DNA from: Flavobacterium ichthyis
GTDB lineage: Bacteria > Bacteroidota > Bacteroidia > Flavobacteriales > Flavobacteriaceae
DNA length: 64,000 nucleotides
Direction of reading: 5' to 3'
Assembly (NCBI RefSeq): GCF_009915155.1
Contig: NZ_JAABLM010000004.1
Span: forward strand, 62,001 to 126,000
Shown: positions 54,268 through 63,832 of the stretch, in pieces
Position numbering within the stretch: position 1 is the first letter of the stretch
Layout of the letters: each line of letters opens with the position of its first letter
Notes under the pieces: generated by a model
What the model was told of the DNA's origin: nothing
Database searches by the model: none
What the model saw: the letters and a program-made list of their open reading frames with translations, nothing else
Made by a program: the position numbers and the translations under genes

Positions 54268-57200
54268 TTAGCGAATTATTTTTTTGTTAATGATAAGTTG
54301 TTCATTTGTAGTTAATTGAATAATTAAGACTTGATTGGGGATTTGGTCAATTGAAATTTCAAAATGTGAGCTATCGCAGTTTCGTTTCTCAAGTAATAAT
54401 CTTCCACTTAAATCATAAACTTTTATATTATCAATTGTAATTTTTCCAGCAAAAATAGAGACTTTAGATGACTGTTGTGAAATGATTATTTGATTAACAT
54501 CAACTTTTGGAGTGTCAATATTCAAGCTATTTCGATAAACAATTTTAAATCGGTTAGGGAATATGCCTGAAGCGGTTGTAAATTCATATTCGCCCGATTT
54601 TAAGTTGACAGTTTGTAAATTATTATTGTCTGTAAGATAAACAGGTTGCTCTTCGGAGAAAATTCCGTCAAACTGTGAAAGCGAAATACTGAAACTTCCG
54701 GCAACATTTGTTTTGAAATAAAGCGGCACCTCGTCTTCAGTATTGAATGGTAAGTTTCTTCCCTGAATGGCTAATTCCGTATTATTTACCATCGTACTTA
54801 AGGATAATGGACTGTCATCAAAATATTTCCCATCTATGCCATAATCTAAACCTTCGGTTGCACCTTGCATATAACCAATGAGTGTTTGTCCTATGATTTC
54901 GTTGTTTAATTTTAAATCAAGCCAAATACGGTGTTTTTCCACAGTTTGTTCATCAGCATTTCTAAAAAATGAGGTATTGGCATTTTGACGCATATTGTTA
55001 TGGAACAAAAGGTTATTTTGCATAGCATTTTGTTTCACTTTTACAAAAAATCCTTGTGCGGTATTAATCGCATTGTTTGGATCCATTGCAGCACTTTCAG
55101 GCTGAACGCTCGTTACTCCTAAGCCAGTTGTGGTAGCATATCCTGTTCCAGGAACGCCATTTCTTTTTCTCCAAAACCAGATTGTTCCGTCAATTGCATT
55201 TTGATTGGCAGCAAAAAAAGAGCTGATTGAAATAGCTGATGGATAAGGATTTCCAACTAAATTGTAACCATTGTTTTCAGCAGATAAATTATAAGAGATT
55301 GTTCCGTTTTGAGGAATTCCAATAAAACTTCCGGTGTAAACTTGTCCTGGGGTTGAAGTATTTTGGTAACCCAAATAATGGTCTGGGCTTCTTATCAGGT
55401 ATCCCTTTGCTGGAAGAAAATTATACGTTGCCGGAGCATTTGCGGGAAAAATGGTTTCGTAAGCACCATTTGTTCCGGTTGAAGAATTGTAACTGTAAAA
55501 TCTATCCAACAAAGTTTCTGGAGAAAAACTACGTAAGTTTTGTCCGGAAACTGGTGACGACCATAAGGTATAATCATAGCGATACATCGGCGAACTATCC
55601 CGTTTTACCAATATACTTCCAACATTTAAACTGTTATTCGTTTGAATTAAATTTCCATTGCTTTCCACCTGGAAACTATTTTCATTTGCTTCATTTACCA
55701 CACTATTGATAACAACAATTGCAGTATTGGGTTCAATATTAAGCGTTCCCTCCGCAGTAATAGTAAGGCTTAAAGCGGTAAAACCTCCGTTAACGTAAGT
55801 ATTATATTCTCCATTAATTACAGCGTTTAACGAAGCTGTTGGTTCTCCATATGTCCAGGAAGTTCCATTCCAAGTTGTGGTTGTTGGTGCCGTAATTATA
55901 AATGTTGCAGCAGTAGTTTGAACATTATTACAAGTATTGAAAACGGTAACGCTCGCATTTCCTTGTACCGCTAAATCAGCCGCAGAAACATTTGCCGTCA
56001 ATTGCGTTGAACTTACGAAAGTGGTTGTTTTTTCAACATTATTCCATCGAATGATACTTTGTCCGTTTACAAAATTACTTCCATTTACAGTTAAGATAAA
56101 AGATTCTGAACCAGCAGGTTGAGTTGAAGGAGAAATGGTTTCCACAACAGGATTTGATTGTACATTTACAATAACTTCTTGGCGTGGACTTTTTATGGCG
56201 TCGAATTTCCAATTAAAAAATTGCATCGAATTTCCGCTACCGCTATTTCCGGTTATCGACACGGCTTCGTTACTTAAAGGGTAACTGTAACCAGAAGTAG
56301 CTGTTACGACAGTTCTAGTAGATTCACGTAAAACCAAGCGCAAATTATTTTGTGCAGGAACGAAAAAGTCTAAAATAACCTCTTGTCTTCCAGAACTGGG
56401 AACTGAAACTACTTTTGACTCTAACATTTCGCCAGTACTATTCTGTAATTCGATAAGGACATCGCCAGCATTGGATAAATTAATTTCAACACTTTTTAGC
56501 TTAACTGGAACTGTTGCATTAAAAATCGAATAGCGGTTGGCAGAATTGGCAGCGGTAACATTTGTGGTCGTAAATCCCGTTGGGTTTATCGCCGTCAATA
56601 ACGTTTGACTTTCAACAAAATAAGAACGAGATGCGGTTAAATTTGGCGACGTAAAATTATTTCCAGAACCTAAAACAGTTGTACTATTTATGCTGTCAAA
56701 CCACTGTAAATTACTTCCCGTAGCCGATAAATTAGCAGATTGGTTTTCACAAATCGTAACATCATCTGCTAGTGGAATTGCAGTGGTTGCCACCATTTGC
56801 ACATTTAAAACCGTAGCAAAATTATTACTTATCGTTACGTTTCTGGTTTGAGAAATATAGCCTGGTGCTTCAAAAATCACGTTATAATTTCCAGCAATTT
56901 GCACTTTGTAATAATCGCCTAAAATTCCGGTTTTAACCCAGGAACCCATTTTATCTTGAGAAGCCACATAAACTTTTGCCGAAACAGGGTTTCCTGAAGC
57001 ATCAGTCACTTTTCCTTGTAAACCATAATTAGCTTGTTTTACAAAATCTAAAAGTGCTTTACGATTTCTGTCCCAATAAAAAGGTAGATTAGCTGCCGAA
57101 GGCGTTTTTTGAGCGGAAATTTCTATTGTAATTTCTTTGTTGTGATTGAAAAAATTATTCCAATCTTGTCTTCCACCGTAAACGGAATACCATGCGGCAC

Positions 57201-58287
57201 CATTCGTAGTTCCAGGATATTGACCAGAATTTATCACATCGTCCATATAATTTTGATTATTATCTGCTTCCTGACAATTATGAGCATATTCTGTAGAAAT
57301 AAATTTAAAATAGTTGTCATGCGGATGAATACTGAAATTAGACGTTCCGGGAGTGGTAGAAGTATCCCAAGGAAAATTTATTACTTCAACACCACCGTGG
57401 TAATTGGCAGCCAACACGAAATTATGATTTTTTTCAAAGTTCATAAATGCTGCCGTTTCAGGTTGGTATGCTTGGTTGTCTGGATGTAATCCATCAATTG
57501 CATCGGGATAATTTCGGTTAAGGTCAATATTGTTAGCATTGCCTCGAGTAGCCGTATTTCCAGAAGAATTATAAATATCATTTGTAGCAGCTCGATAGGA
57601 TCCATCAGGATTTGCAAGCGGACAAATATAAATTTGAGTATTGTTCACAATATTTGCAACCTCAGGATCTGTGCTGTATCGCGTTAACAAATAATCTATA
57701 AAACGAAGCATCGTAGGATATCCCGTAATTTCGTCGCCATGCATTGATGAAGTGTACAAAAATTCGGGCTCGGTTTCATGGGTTTGTGCGTTGTCAGAAA
57801 TTTTTAAAACTAATAATTTTCGACCTCTAATGGTAGTGCCTATTTCTTCAAGCTTACATAAATTAGGATAAGCACTTGCCCAATATTGCATTTTTGCCAC
57901 ATATTGAGAATATCTAGGATAAGCATTCCAAGTATCGTCCCAAGCAGCAGTTGCAAATGTGGTGTATTCATCAGCTTCAAAGACATTATCCGCATCATTT
58001 ACTTCGAAAGGTAAACCATAGGTTAAAAATTTTTCAAACTGATCTTTGTTAGCATACGCTTCCACCCGAAGCAATACAGGATCGACCACTTTATGGCTAA
58101 TCGATAAAAATCGGGCAAGTTCTTTAAATTGATTTTGGCTGGTGGCTTTAAATTGAAATACAACTTCGCCTTTTTCTTGGAGATAGTAGTTGGCTCTCTC
58201 GCGAGGTGTTTGATTTTTTACTTGGGCAAAAGTTGTGCTCATAGCAAAAACGCACAACAAAACCAGCAGGGGAATAGTTCTGTTCAT
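54268..58287 (-). CDS. Secreted M14 zinc carboxypeptidase with T9SS type C signal
   Basis: A 1339-residue exported protein; the signal peptide ends AQ at 22. The peptidase domain (~120-410) has zinc ligands H183 and E186 (SMHGDEITG) and H297 (ANYHGG), the substrate motif DLNRNYP (255-261), and the catalytic E389 (ITIEIS). A carboxypeptidase-regulatory-like domain (~420-500), an uncharacterised region, and an IPT/TIG domain (~715-800) follow. From ~805 comes the module TTWNGTSW ... TLWSSPVSGQNL ... NLVGNPYPS ... GQGFFVK, and the end (IKVYDLSGRLLL...NQVLIIQL) is the type C signal. It likely trims exposed peptides outside the cell. The small partner gene follows at 11 nt. Confidence 0.93.
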   Translation of the reverse strand: MNRTIPLLVLLCVFAMSTTFAQVKNQTPRERANYYLQEKGEVVFQFKATSQNQFKELARFLSISHKVVDPVLLRVEAYANKDQFEKFLTYGLPFEVNDADNVFEADEYTTFATAAWDDTWNAYPRYSQYVAKMQYWASAYPNLCKLEEIGTTIRGRKLLVLKISDNAQTHETEPEFLYTSSMHGDEITGYPTMLRFIDYLLTRYSTDPEVANIVNNTQIYICPLANPDGSYRAATNDIYNSSGNTATRGNANNIDLNRNYPDAIDGLHPDNQAYQPETAAFMNFEKNHNFVLAANYHGGVEVINFPWDTSTTPGTSNFSIHPHDNYFKFISTEYAHNCQEADNNQNYMDDVINSGQYPGTTNGAAWYSVYGGRQDWNNFFNHNKEITIEISAQKTPSAANLPFYWDRNRKALLDFVKQANYGLQGKVTDASGNPVSAKVYVASQDKMGSWVKTGILGDYYKVQIAGNYNVIFEAPGYISQTRNVTISNNFATVLNVQMVATTAIPLADDVTICENQSANLSATGSNLQWFDSINSTTVLGSGNNFTSPNLTASRSYFVESQTLLTAINPTGFTTTNVTAANSANRYSIFNATVPVKLKSVEINLSNAGDVLIELQNSTGEMLESKVVSVPSSGRQEVILDFFVPAQNNLRLVLRESTRTVVTATSGYSYPLSNEAVSITGNSGSGNSMQFFNWKFDAIKSPRQEVIVNVQSNPVVETISPSTQPAGSESFILTVNGSNFVNGQSIIRWNNVEKTTTFVSSTQLTANVSAADLAVQGNASVTVFNTCNNVQTTAATFIITAPTTTTWNGTSWTYGEPTASLNAVINGEYNTYVNGGFTALSLTITAEGTLNIEPNTAIVVINSVVNEANENSFQVESNGNLIQTNNSLNVGSILVKRDSSPMYRYDYTLWSSPVSGQNLRSFSPETLLDRFYSYNSSTGTNGAYETIFPANAPATYNFLPAKGYLIRSPDHYLGYQNTSTPGQVYTGSFIGIPQNGTISYNLSAENNGYNLVGNPYPSAISISSFFAANQNAIDGTIWFWRKRNGVPGTGYATTTGLGVTSVQPESAAMDPNNAINTAQGFFVKVKQNAMQNNLLFHNNMRQNANTSFFRNADEQTVEKHRIWLDLKLNNEIIGQTLIGYMQGATEGLDYGIDGKYFDDSPLSLSTMVNNTELAIQGRNLPFNTEDEVPLYFKTNVAGSFSISLSQFDGIFSEEQPVYLTDNNNLQTVNLKSGEYEFTTASGIFPNRFKIVYRNSLNIDTPKVDVNQIIISQQSSKVSIFAGKITIDNIKVYDLSGRLLLEKRNCDSSHFEISIDQIPNQVLIIQLTTNEQLIINKKIIR

Positions 58288-58310
58288 GTTAATATTAGAT
58301 TTGGGTATGG

Positions 58311-58318
58311 CAAACGTA
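58311..58318 (-). promoter_or_regulatory. -7 box of the carboxypeptidase cassette
   Basis: TACGTTTG on the minus strand (58318-58311), leader ~18 nt. The TACCCAAATCTA motif (58307-58296) lies right behind it, at the start of the transcript. Confidence 0.55.
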
Positions 58319-58429
58319 AGAAAATTTTTGTTTTAAAAGTTAAAATTTTTAAAAAAAAATAATTTATTAATGATTCACTAACATTATTGATAATCAAAAA
58401 AATAGTTTTTTCATCTGAAAATGTTTGAG

Positions 58430-58437
58430 TAAATTTG
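58430..58437 (+). promoter_or_regulatory. -7 box of the ATPase-recQ-fmt operon
   Basis: TAAATTTG, leader ~15 nt to the GTG at 58457. No well-spaced TTG. Confidence 0.5.
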
Positions 58438-58456
58438 CCGCTTATTTTCGAAAACA

Positions 58457-58996
58457 GTGCAAAAAGAAATAGTTGTAATTATTGGTGGTCCTGGAACCGG
58501 AAAAACAACAATCATTGACGGATTACTATCCAAAGGTTATTGTTGTTATCCCGAAATTTCTCGTGAAATCACTTTAGAAGCCCGAAAACAAGGAATCGAA
58601 CAATTATTTCTCGAAAACCCGTTGCTTTTTTCCGAACTTTTATTGGAAGGGCGAAAAAAGCAATACAAGCAAGCCTGTGAAGAAAATTGCGAAGTGGTTT
58701 TTATAGACCGCGGAATTCCCGATGTTTTAGCATACATGCATTACATTGGCGATGCTTACCCTGCTTTCTTCGATGAAGCTTGTCGAGAATATCAATACAC
58801 CAAAATTTTTATTCTACCGCCGTGGGAAGAAATTTATGAAAGCGATGATGCCCGATACGAAAACTACGAACAAGCTACTTTAATTTACAAACATCTCAAA
58901 GAAACTTACGAAAACTACGGTTATTCTTTAATAGAAGTTCCAAAAGATACTTTAGATAACAGAATTCTTTTTATCTTGGGGCATCTTTCGAAGTAG
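58457..58996 (+). CDS. P-loop ATPase (AAA_28-like)
   Basis: A 179-residue P-loop protein. MQKEIVVIIGGPGTGKTTII has the Walker A (9-17), VFIDRGIPDVLAYMHY a Walker B with a DRG motif, and DARYENYEQATLIYKHLKET the C-terminal helix. It is similar to the AAA_28 group, whose members often have kinase-like folds of unknown substrate. The start codon is GTG. recQ starts 4 nt after its stop, so it is likely cotranscribed with recQ and fmt. Confidence 0.87.
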   Translation: MQKEIVVIIGGPGTGKTTIIDGLLSKGYCCYPEISREITLEARKQGIEQLFLENPLLFSELLLEGRKKQYKQACEENCEVVFIDRGIPDVLAYMHYIGDAYPAFFDEACREYQYTKIFILPPWEEIYESDDARYENYEQATLIYKHLKETYENYGYSLIEVPKDTLDNRILFILGHLSK

Positions 58997-59000
58997 CAAT

Positions 59001-60905
59001 ATGCAAAAACCCTTAGAATTACTACAAAAATTTTTTGGTCATACAAATTTTCGTACTCCGCAAGCCGAAATTATCGACGCCGTTCTAAACGGAAATGATG
59101 CTTTTGCATTAATGCCAACTGGAGGTGGGAAATCTATTTGCTTTCAAATTCCGGGCTTGTTGAAACCTGGATTATGCTTGGTGATTTCGCCGTTAATCGC
59201 ACTAATGAAAGATCAAGTTGAAAATCTCAAAAAAAAAAACATCAAAGCAGTAGCCTTAACCGGCGGACTTTCAATTGATGATATTTCTACAGTATTAGAT
59301 AATTGTCAATACGGCGGCATAAAATTTTTATATCTTTCACCCGAAAGACTGCAATCTGACTGGATTGTGGAACGATTAAAAAATTTAAATCTAAACCTTA
59401 TAGCTATTGACGAAGCACATTGCGTATCGCAATGGGGACACGATTTCAGACCCGCATTTTTGAAAATCTCTAATCTAAAAGACACTTTTTCTAATGTACC
59501 TTTTCTAGCATTAACCGCCACAGCAACACCTCGTGTGCAGGAAGATGTGATTGAAAATTTAGGTTTGCAACATCCGCAAATCTTTAAAAAATCCTTCGCC
59601 AGAGAAAATTTGGCATACATGATTTATGATGCCGAAGATAAACTGTTCAAAGTTTCGAGAATTTTACAAAAATACCAGCAACCGTCGATTATTTATGTAA
59701 GGAACAGAAAATCAGCTTCCGAAACAGTCGCACATTTGCAACATTTGGGCATCACAGCAACTTTTTATCACGGAGGTTTGCAAGTCAAAGAAAAAGAAAC
59801 CAACATGCAATTATGGATGGAGGAAAAAGTTCAGGTAATGGTGGCCACAAACGCTTTTGGGATGGGAATTGACAAGCCAAATGTAAAAACTGTTTTTCAT
59901 ATTCAACTACCAGATAATCTGGAAAATTATTACCAAGAAGCTGGTCGAGCTGGACGAAATGGTGAAAAAGCATTTGCGGTTTGCTTGCAAAGTCCGTCGG
60001 ATACAAAATTTACTGAGAATCAGGTTCTTGGAAATCTTCCGGATGAGGCATTTCTTAAAATAATTTTTAAAAAAATGTGTAGTTTCCTTAACATCGCTTA
60101 TGGTGAAGGTATCGACGAACGCTTTTCATTTAACTTAAATCATTTTTGTACGCAATATAATTTTCCAGTTTTAAAAACTTATAATGCGCTCCAATTTTTA
60201 GATAGGCAAGGAGTTATTACACTTTCGCAAGAATTTTCGCAGCAAATCATGTTACAGTTTTTGTTAGAATCCAAAGAAATCATTCGATATATAAGCCTAA
60301 ATCCGCAGGATGACGAGATTATTACGGTTATTTTAAGAAATTATCCCGGAATTTATGACACGCTAACCGCTATTAATGTTTCGCTTATTGCAAAAAAATC
60401 CGGGAAACAGGAAAGTGCCGTTTTGGTGGTTTTGCAAAAGTTACACCAACGAGGGATTGCAGATTATTATGCCAAAAACAACGATTCTTCGTTTATAATG
60501 AACGAAATTAGGGAAGATGACCTTACAATTAATAGGATTTCCAAACATTTGAAAAAGCAAAATCAGCTAAAAAAAACACAATTACAAGCCGTTTTAAATT
60601 ATGTAAATAATCGAGAACTATGTAATAGCCAAAAATTGTTAGAATATTTTGGCGAAAAAAAACCCGAAAGATGTGGCATTTGCTCAGTTTGTGTAGAACA
60701 AAAAACTTCTACCGAAGAATATTTTGAAATTAAAAAGTTAATTTTGGAATTACTTAAAACTTCACCCAAATCCTCAAGAGAATTACAGGAAAATTCGGGG
60801 TTTTCTTCTAAGCAACTTATCTTTGCCTTACAACAATTGTTAGATGAAGGGAAAATTTTAGTATCATCTACAAACAAATACAGTTTAAAAAAATGGAAAA
60901 ATTAA
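59001..60905 (+). CDS. recQ: ATP-dependent DNA helicase RecQ
   Basis: A 634-residue 3'-5' DNA helicase. Walker A is MPTGGGKSICFQ (39-50). The DEAH box is AIDEAHCVSQWGHDFRP and motif VI is YYQEAGRAGRNG. A RecQ zinc cluster (CNSQKLLEYFGE...CGICSVC) and a winged-helix tail follow; a separate HRDC domain is not apparent. It unwinds stalled forks and recombination intermediates. It overlaps fmt by 13 nt. Confidence 0.95.
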   Translation: MQKPLELLQKFFGHTNFRTPQAEIIDAVLNGNDAFALMPTGGGKSICFQIPGLLKPGLCLVISPLIALMKDQVENLKKKNIKAVALTGGLSIDDISTVLDNCQYGGIKFLYLSPERLQSDWIVERLKNLNLNLIAIDEAHCVSQWGHDFRPAFLKISNLKDTFSNVPFLALTATATPRVQEDVIENLGLQHPQIFKKSFARENLAYMIYDAEDKLFKVSRILQKYQQPSIIYVRNRKSASETVAHLQHLGITATFYHGGLQVKEKETNMQLWMEEKVQVMVATNAFGMGIDKPNVKTVFHIQLPDNLENYYQEAGRAGRNGEKAFAVCLQSPSDTKFTENQVLGNLPDEAFLKIIFKKMCSFLNIAYGEGIDERFSFNLNHFCTQYNFPVLKTYNALQFLDRQGVITLSQEFSQQIMLQFLLESKEIIRYISLNPQDDEIITVILRNYPGIYDTLTAINVSLIAKKSGKQESAVLVVLQKLHQRGIADYYAKNNDSSFIMNEIREDDLTINRISKHLKKQNQLKKTQLQAVLNYVNNRELCNSQKLLEYFGEKKPERCGICSVCVEQKTSTEEYFEIKKLILELLKTSPKSSRELQENSGFSSKQLIFALQQLLDEGKILVSSTNKYSLKKWKN

Positions 60906-61840
60906 AAATTGTTTTCATGGGAACACCCGACTTTGCGGTTGGAATTTTGGATGCAATTATTCAAAAAAAATATGATGTCGTTGGCGTAATTACCGCTGCT
61001 GATAAACCTGCCGGTCGCGGACAAAAAATTAAATATTCTGCGGTAAAAGAATATGCCTTACAAAACAATTTGAAGCTTTTACAACCCACTAATTTAAAAG
61101 ATGAAAATTTTTTAAAAGAATTAAAAGCTTTAGACGCTACTTTACAAGTAGTAGTCGCATTTCGAATGTTACCCGAAGTGGTATGGAAAATGCCAAGTTT
61201 GGGAACTTTTAACCTTCACGCATCCTTGTTACCAAATTATCGTGGAGCGGCACCAATTAACTGGGCAATTATCAATGGTGAAAAAAATACCGGTGTTACA
61301 ACCTTTTTTATTGATGATAAAATTGACACTGGAGCAATGATTTTGAGTAAAAAAATAGAAATTACCGATGACGAAAATGCCGGCGTTTTACACGATAAAC
61401 TGATGAATCTCGGAAAAAATGCGGTAATCGAAACGCTCGAACTTATTAAAAATAATAATGTAAATACAGAAATTCAGCAAGAAACCCAAGGTCTAAAAAC
61501 GGCATATAAACTCAATAAAGACAACTGCAAAATTGATTTTTCACAGTCAGGTAAAGCCATTTATAATTTAATTCGTGGCTTGTCCCCTTATCCTGGGGCT
61601 TGGTGTTTTTTTGAAGACTCAGGGAACCAATGGAGTGTCAAAATTTTCGAGGCTAAATTTGAAAAAGAAACTCATTCGGTTTCTGTTGGAAAAATTATAA
61701 CTGACAAAAAAAATCTTAAAATAGCAGTAACTGACGGTTGGATTGTAATATTACAGCTACAATTTCCTGGAAAGAAAAATTTAAAAGTACATGAATTTTT
61801 AAATGGCATCTCTTTTTCCGAAAATGCAAAAGCTTTCTAA
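60893..61840 (+). CDS. fmt: Methionyl-tRNA formyltransferase
   Basis: A 315-residue enzyme that formylates initiator Met-tRNA from 10-formyl-THF. MEKLKIVFMGTPDFAVGILD opens the Rossmann domain. The catalytic block is FNLHASLLPNYRGAAPINWA (N107, H109), with the aspartate in FFIDDKIDTGAM, and a C-terminal OB-like domain ends it (YNLIRGLSPYPGAWC). The ATG lies inside the end of recQ, so the two are coupled. Confidence 0.96.
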   Translation: MEKLKIVFMGTPDFAVGILDAIIQKKYDVVGVITAADKPAGRGQKIKYSAVKEYALQNNLKLLQPTNLKDENFLKELKALDATLQVVVAFRMLPEVVWKMPSLGTFNLHASLLPNYRGAAPINWAIINGEKNTGVTTFFIDDKIDTGAMILSKKIEITDDENAGVLHDKLMNLGKNAVIETLELIKNNNVNTEIQQETQGLKTAYKLNKDNCKIDFSQSGKAIYNLIRGLSPYPGAWCFFEDSGNQWSVKIFEAKFEKETHSVSVGKIITDKKNLKIAVTDGWIVILQLQFPGKKNLKVHEFLNGISFSENAKAF

Positions 61841-61945
61841 AGCCTTGTAAACCCTGATTTTTGAATATTTTTTAAAAAAGCAAGTTGGTTTTATTAACAA
61901 TAACAGAAAGTTATTAACATTTTAACAAAAAAGCGTTGTGAAGCC

Positions 61946-61975
61946 TTGGATAGTAAGGAAATCCTACTAAATTTG
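61946..61975 (+). promoter_or_regulatory. Promoter of the HU gene
   Basis: TTG (61946-61948), 19 nt, TAAATTTG (61968-61975). The leader would be ~38 nt. This is one of the cleanest promoters in the window. Confidence 0.75.
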
Positions 61976-62018
61976 TTTTGATTAACACAATGTTTAACCA
62001 ACAATTAAAACAATTATC

Positions 62019-62291
62019 ATGAACAAATCAGAATTAATTGATGCTATTGCTGCTGACGCAGGAATTTCTAAAGCAGCTGCAAAATTAGCATTAGAGTCAC
62101 TTTTAAACAACGTAGGTAAAACTTTAAAAAGTGGTGGAAGAGTATCTTTAGTAGGTTTTGGATCTTGGTCAGTTTCTGATAGAGCTGCAAGAGAAGGTAG
62201 AAATCCACAAACAGGAAAAGCAATCAAAATTGCTGCTAAAAAAGTAGTTAAATTCAAAGCTGGTGCTGAACTAGAAGGTGGATTAAACTAA
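62019..62291 (+). CDS. HU-family DNA-binding protein
   Basis: A 90-residue histone-like protein. MNKSELIDAIAADAGISKAA is the dimer helix region; GGRVSLVGFGSWSVSDRAAR and EGRNPQTGKAIKIAAKKVVK form the DNA-binding arm. It bends and compacts DNA. It is monocistronic, with a canonical promoter and a terminator. Confidence 0.96.
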   Translation: MNKSELIDAIAADAGISKAAAKLALESLLNNVGKTLKSGGRVSLVGFGSWSVSDRAAREGRNPQTGKAIKIAAKKVVKFKAGAELEGGLN

Positions 62292-62314
62292 ATCTTGCAT
62301 CCTAAAAAAATATA

Positions 62315-62346
62315 AAGCCTTCTGATTTGCTCAGGAGGTTTTTTAT
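62315..62346 (+). terminator. Terminator of the HU gene
   Basis: Arms AAGCCTTCTGA (62315-62325) and TCAGGAGGTTT (62331-62341) pair over 11 bp, including two G-U pairs, with a TTTGC loop, followed by T residues. Confidence 0.85.
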
Positions 62347-62411
62347 TTTGCGCCAGTCTGTATTTGGTTAAGTAAAAATAAATTAATAAATTTAGTTCAA
62401 ATTCACTCCAA

Positions 62412-62972
62412 ATGATTTCAGAAAAACTTAAAAAAGGCGCGTTACTCATCGCAGAACCCTCTATAATGGGAGACCTTTCTTTCAACAGGTCTGTAGTTCT
62501 TTTGGCTGATCACAACGAGGAAGGATCGGTTGGGTTTATTTTAAATAAGCCACTTGAGTACACCATTCAAGATCTTATCCCCGAAATCCACTCAAAATTT
62601 AAAATTTATAACGGAGGTCCTGTTGAACAAGACAATCTTTATTTTATTCACACGGTTCCGGAAATGATTCCTAACAGTATTGAAATTTCAAATGGAATTT
62701 TTTGGGGGGGCGATTTTGACTCGATTAAAGAATTAATTAATGACGGCAAAATTAGTAGAAATAACATTCGGTTTTTTTTAGGCTACACAGGTTGGGAAGC
62801 AGGACAACTGGAGCGAGAAATGATGGCAAGCTCATGGATTTTGTCCCGAAACATCTATGAAAATAAAATTATTGCCAAATCAACTACTAATTTTTGGAAA
62901 GAAAAAATAGTAGAATTAGGAGGTGATTATCTCATTTGGAGTAATGCTCCTGAAAATCCTATTTTAAATTAA
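62412..62972 (+). CDS. YqgE/AlgH family protein
   Basis: A 186-residue UPF0301 protein. KGALLIAEPSIMGDLSFNRS opens the fold; GSVGFILNKPL and YNGGPVEQDNLYFIH are the family cores, and FFLGYTGWEAGQLEREM the last. The function is unknown, though AlgH was linked to alginate control in Pseudomonas. Its stop codon overlaps the stop of the convergent aminotransferase gene by 3 nt. Confidence 0.94.
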   Translation: MISEKLKKGALLIAEPSIMGDLSFNRSVVLLADHNEEGSVGFILNKPLEYTIQDLIPEIHSKFKIYNGGPVEQDNLYFIHTVPEMIPNSIEISNGIFWGGDFDSIKELINDGKISRNNIRFFLGYTGWEAGQLEREMMASSWILSRNIYENKIIAKSTTNFWKEKIVELGGDYLIWSNAPENPILN

Positions 62973-63805
62973 GCAAAACGAATTTGCGCATTCAAGCGTT
63001 TAGTAATTTCCGAAGCAATTACAGCCGTAAAATCTTTTTTTCTATACTTTGTAATTGGTTGTAAGCCGGAAATCACATTCGTAATAAAAAGTTCATCCGC
63101 TTTTTGAAGATCAAAAGGAGAAATTGCTGATTCAAGAACTTCAATATTTTCTAGTTTTTTCGCAATTGCCAAAACTTGTTTTCTCATAATTCCGTTTAAA
63201 CAACCCTCAGAGAGTGGAGGAGTAACAAGGTGATTTCCAGTTAACATAAAAATATTTCCATTCAAGGCTTCTACAATATTTTTGCTATCGTTAATCAACA
63301 GACAATTTTGATAACCATTTTCCGACGCAAAAATATTTCCGGCAACATTTAAAATCCTATTATTTGTTTTTAAAGTCGAAAGCAAGTGTTTGGTTATTGT
63401 AAAATCCTTGTAAATTTCTACTTCGTACTCTTTTTTATTGTCGCTATAAATTTTTTCGGCCAAAGGTTGAGCCGTAACTACAAAACTAACAGATCGATCT
63501 TCCGGTAAATAAAAACCATTGCCATTTCTAAAAACCGACAATCTAGCTCTACCGGCATTTTCACAATTGTTGGCAACAGCGGTTCCAAGTAATTGATTTT
63601 CAAAAAAATCCATGGTAAAATCCATCGGAATGTCCATTCTCACAATTCGCATCGAAGCCATCAACCGGAAATAATGATCTTCTAAAAACAACACTTTCCC
63701 ATCTAAAACCCTAACGGTTTCAAATACCGAATCTCCATAAAGAAACCCCCTGTTTAAAGCATTCAATTGATGATTGTCGCTGATATTTCCGTTTAAATTT
63801 ACCAT
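62969..63805 (-). CDS. Class IV (branched-chain/ADC-lyase-like) aminotransferase
   Basis: A 278-residue PLP enzyme of fold type IV. MVNLNGNISDNHQLNALNRG leads to FLYGDSVFETVRV. The PLP lysine is K146 (LLSTLKTNNRI), and EALNGNIFMLTGNHLVTPPL the phosphate region. It could be an aminodeoxychorismate lyase (PabC, folate) or a branched-chain or D-amino-acid transaminase; sequence alone does not decide. The frame extends to 63910, but the ATG at 63805 directly follows the hairpin of the upstream gene and gives the family N-terminus. Confidence 0.9.
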   Translation of the reverse strand: MVNLNGNISDNHQLNALNRGFLYGDSVFETVRVLDGKVLFLEDHYFRLMASMRIVRMDIPMDFTMDFFENQLLGTAVANNCENAGRARLSVFRNGNGFYLPEDRSVSFVVTAQPLAEKIYSDNKKEYEVEIYKDFTITKHLLSTLKTNNRILNVAGNIFASENGYQNCLLINDSKNIVEALNGNIFMLTGNHLVTPPLSEGCLNGIMRKQVLAIAKKLENIEVLESAISPFDLQKADELFITNVISGLQPITKYRKKDFTAVIASEITKRLNAQIRFA

Positions 63806-63832
63806 AAAAAAAGCCCTGAAAAAATTCAGGGC
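63806..63832 (-). terminator. Terminator of the START-like gene, directly before the aminotransferase start
   Basis: On the minus strand GCCCTGAA (63832-63825) pairs with TTCAGGGC (63820-63813), followed by seven T residues that run into ATG at 63805. Confidence 0.85.

Noticed and set aside
54075..54290. Plus-strand 71-residue frame with a hydrophobic end opposite the small partner gene
   Set aside because: The minus-strand gene has a signal peptide, matches two paralogues and follows its cargo gene, so the plus frame is its shadow.
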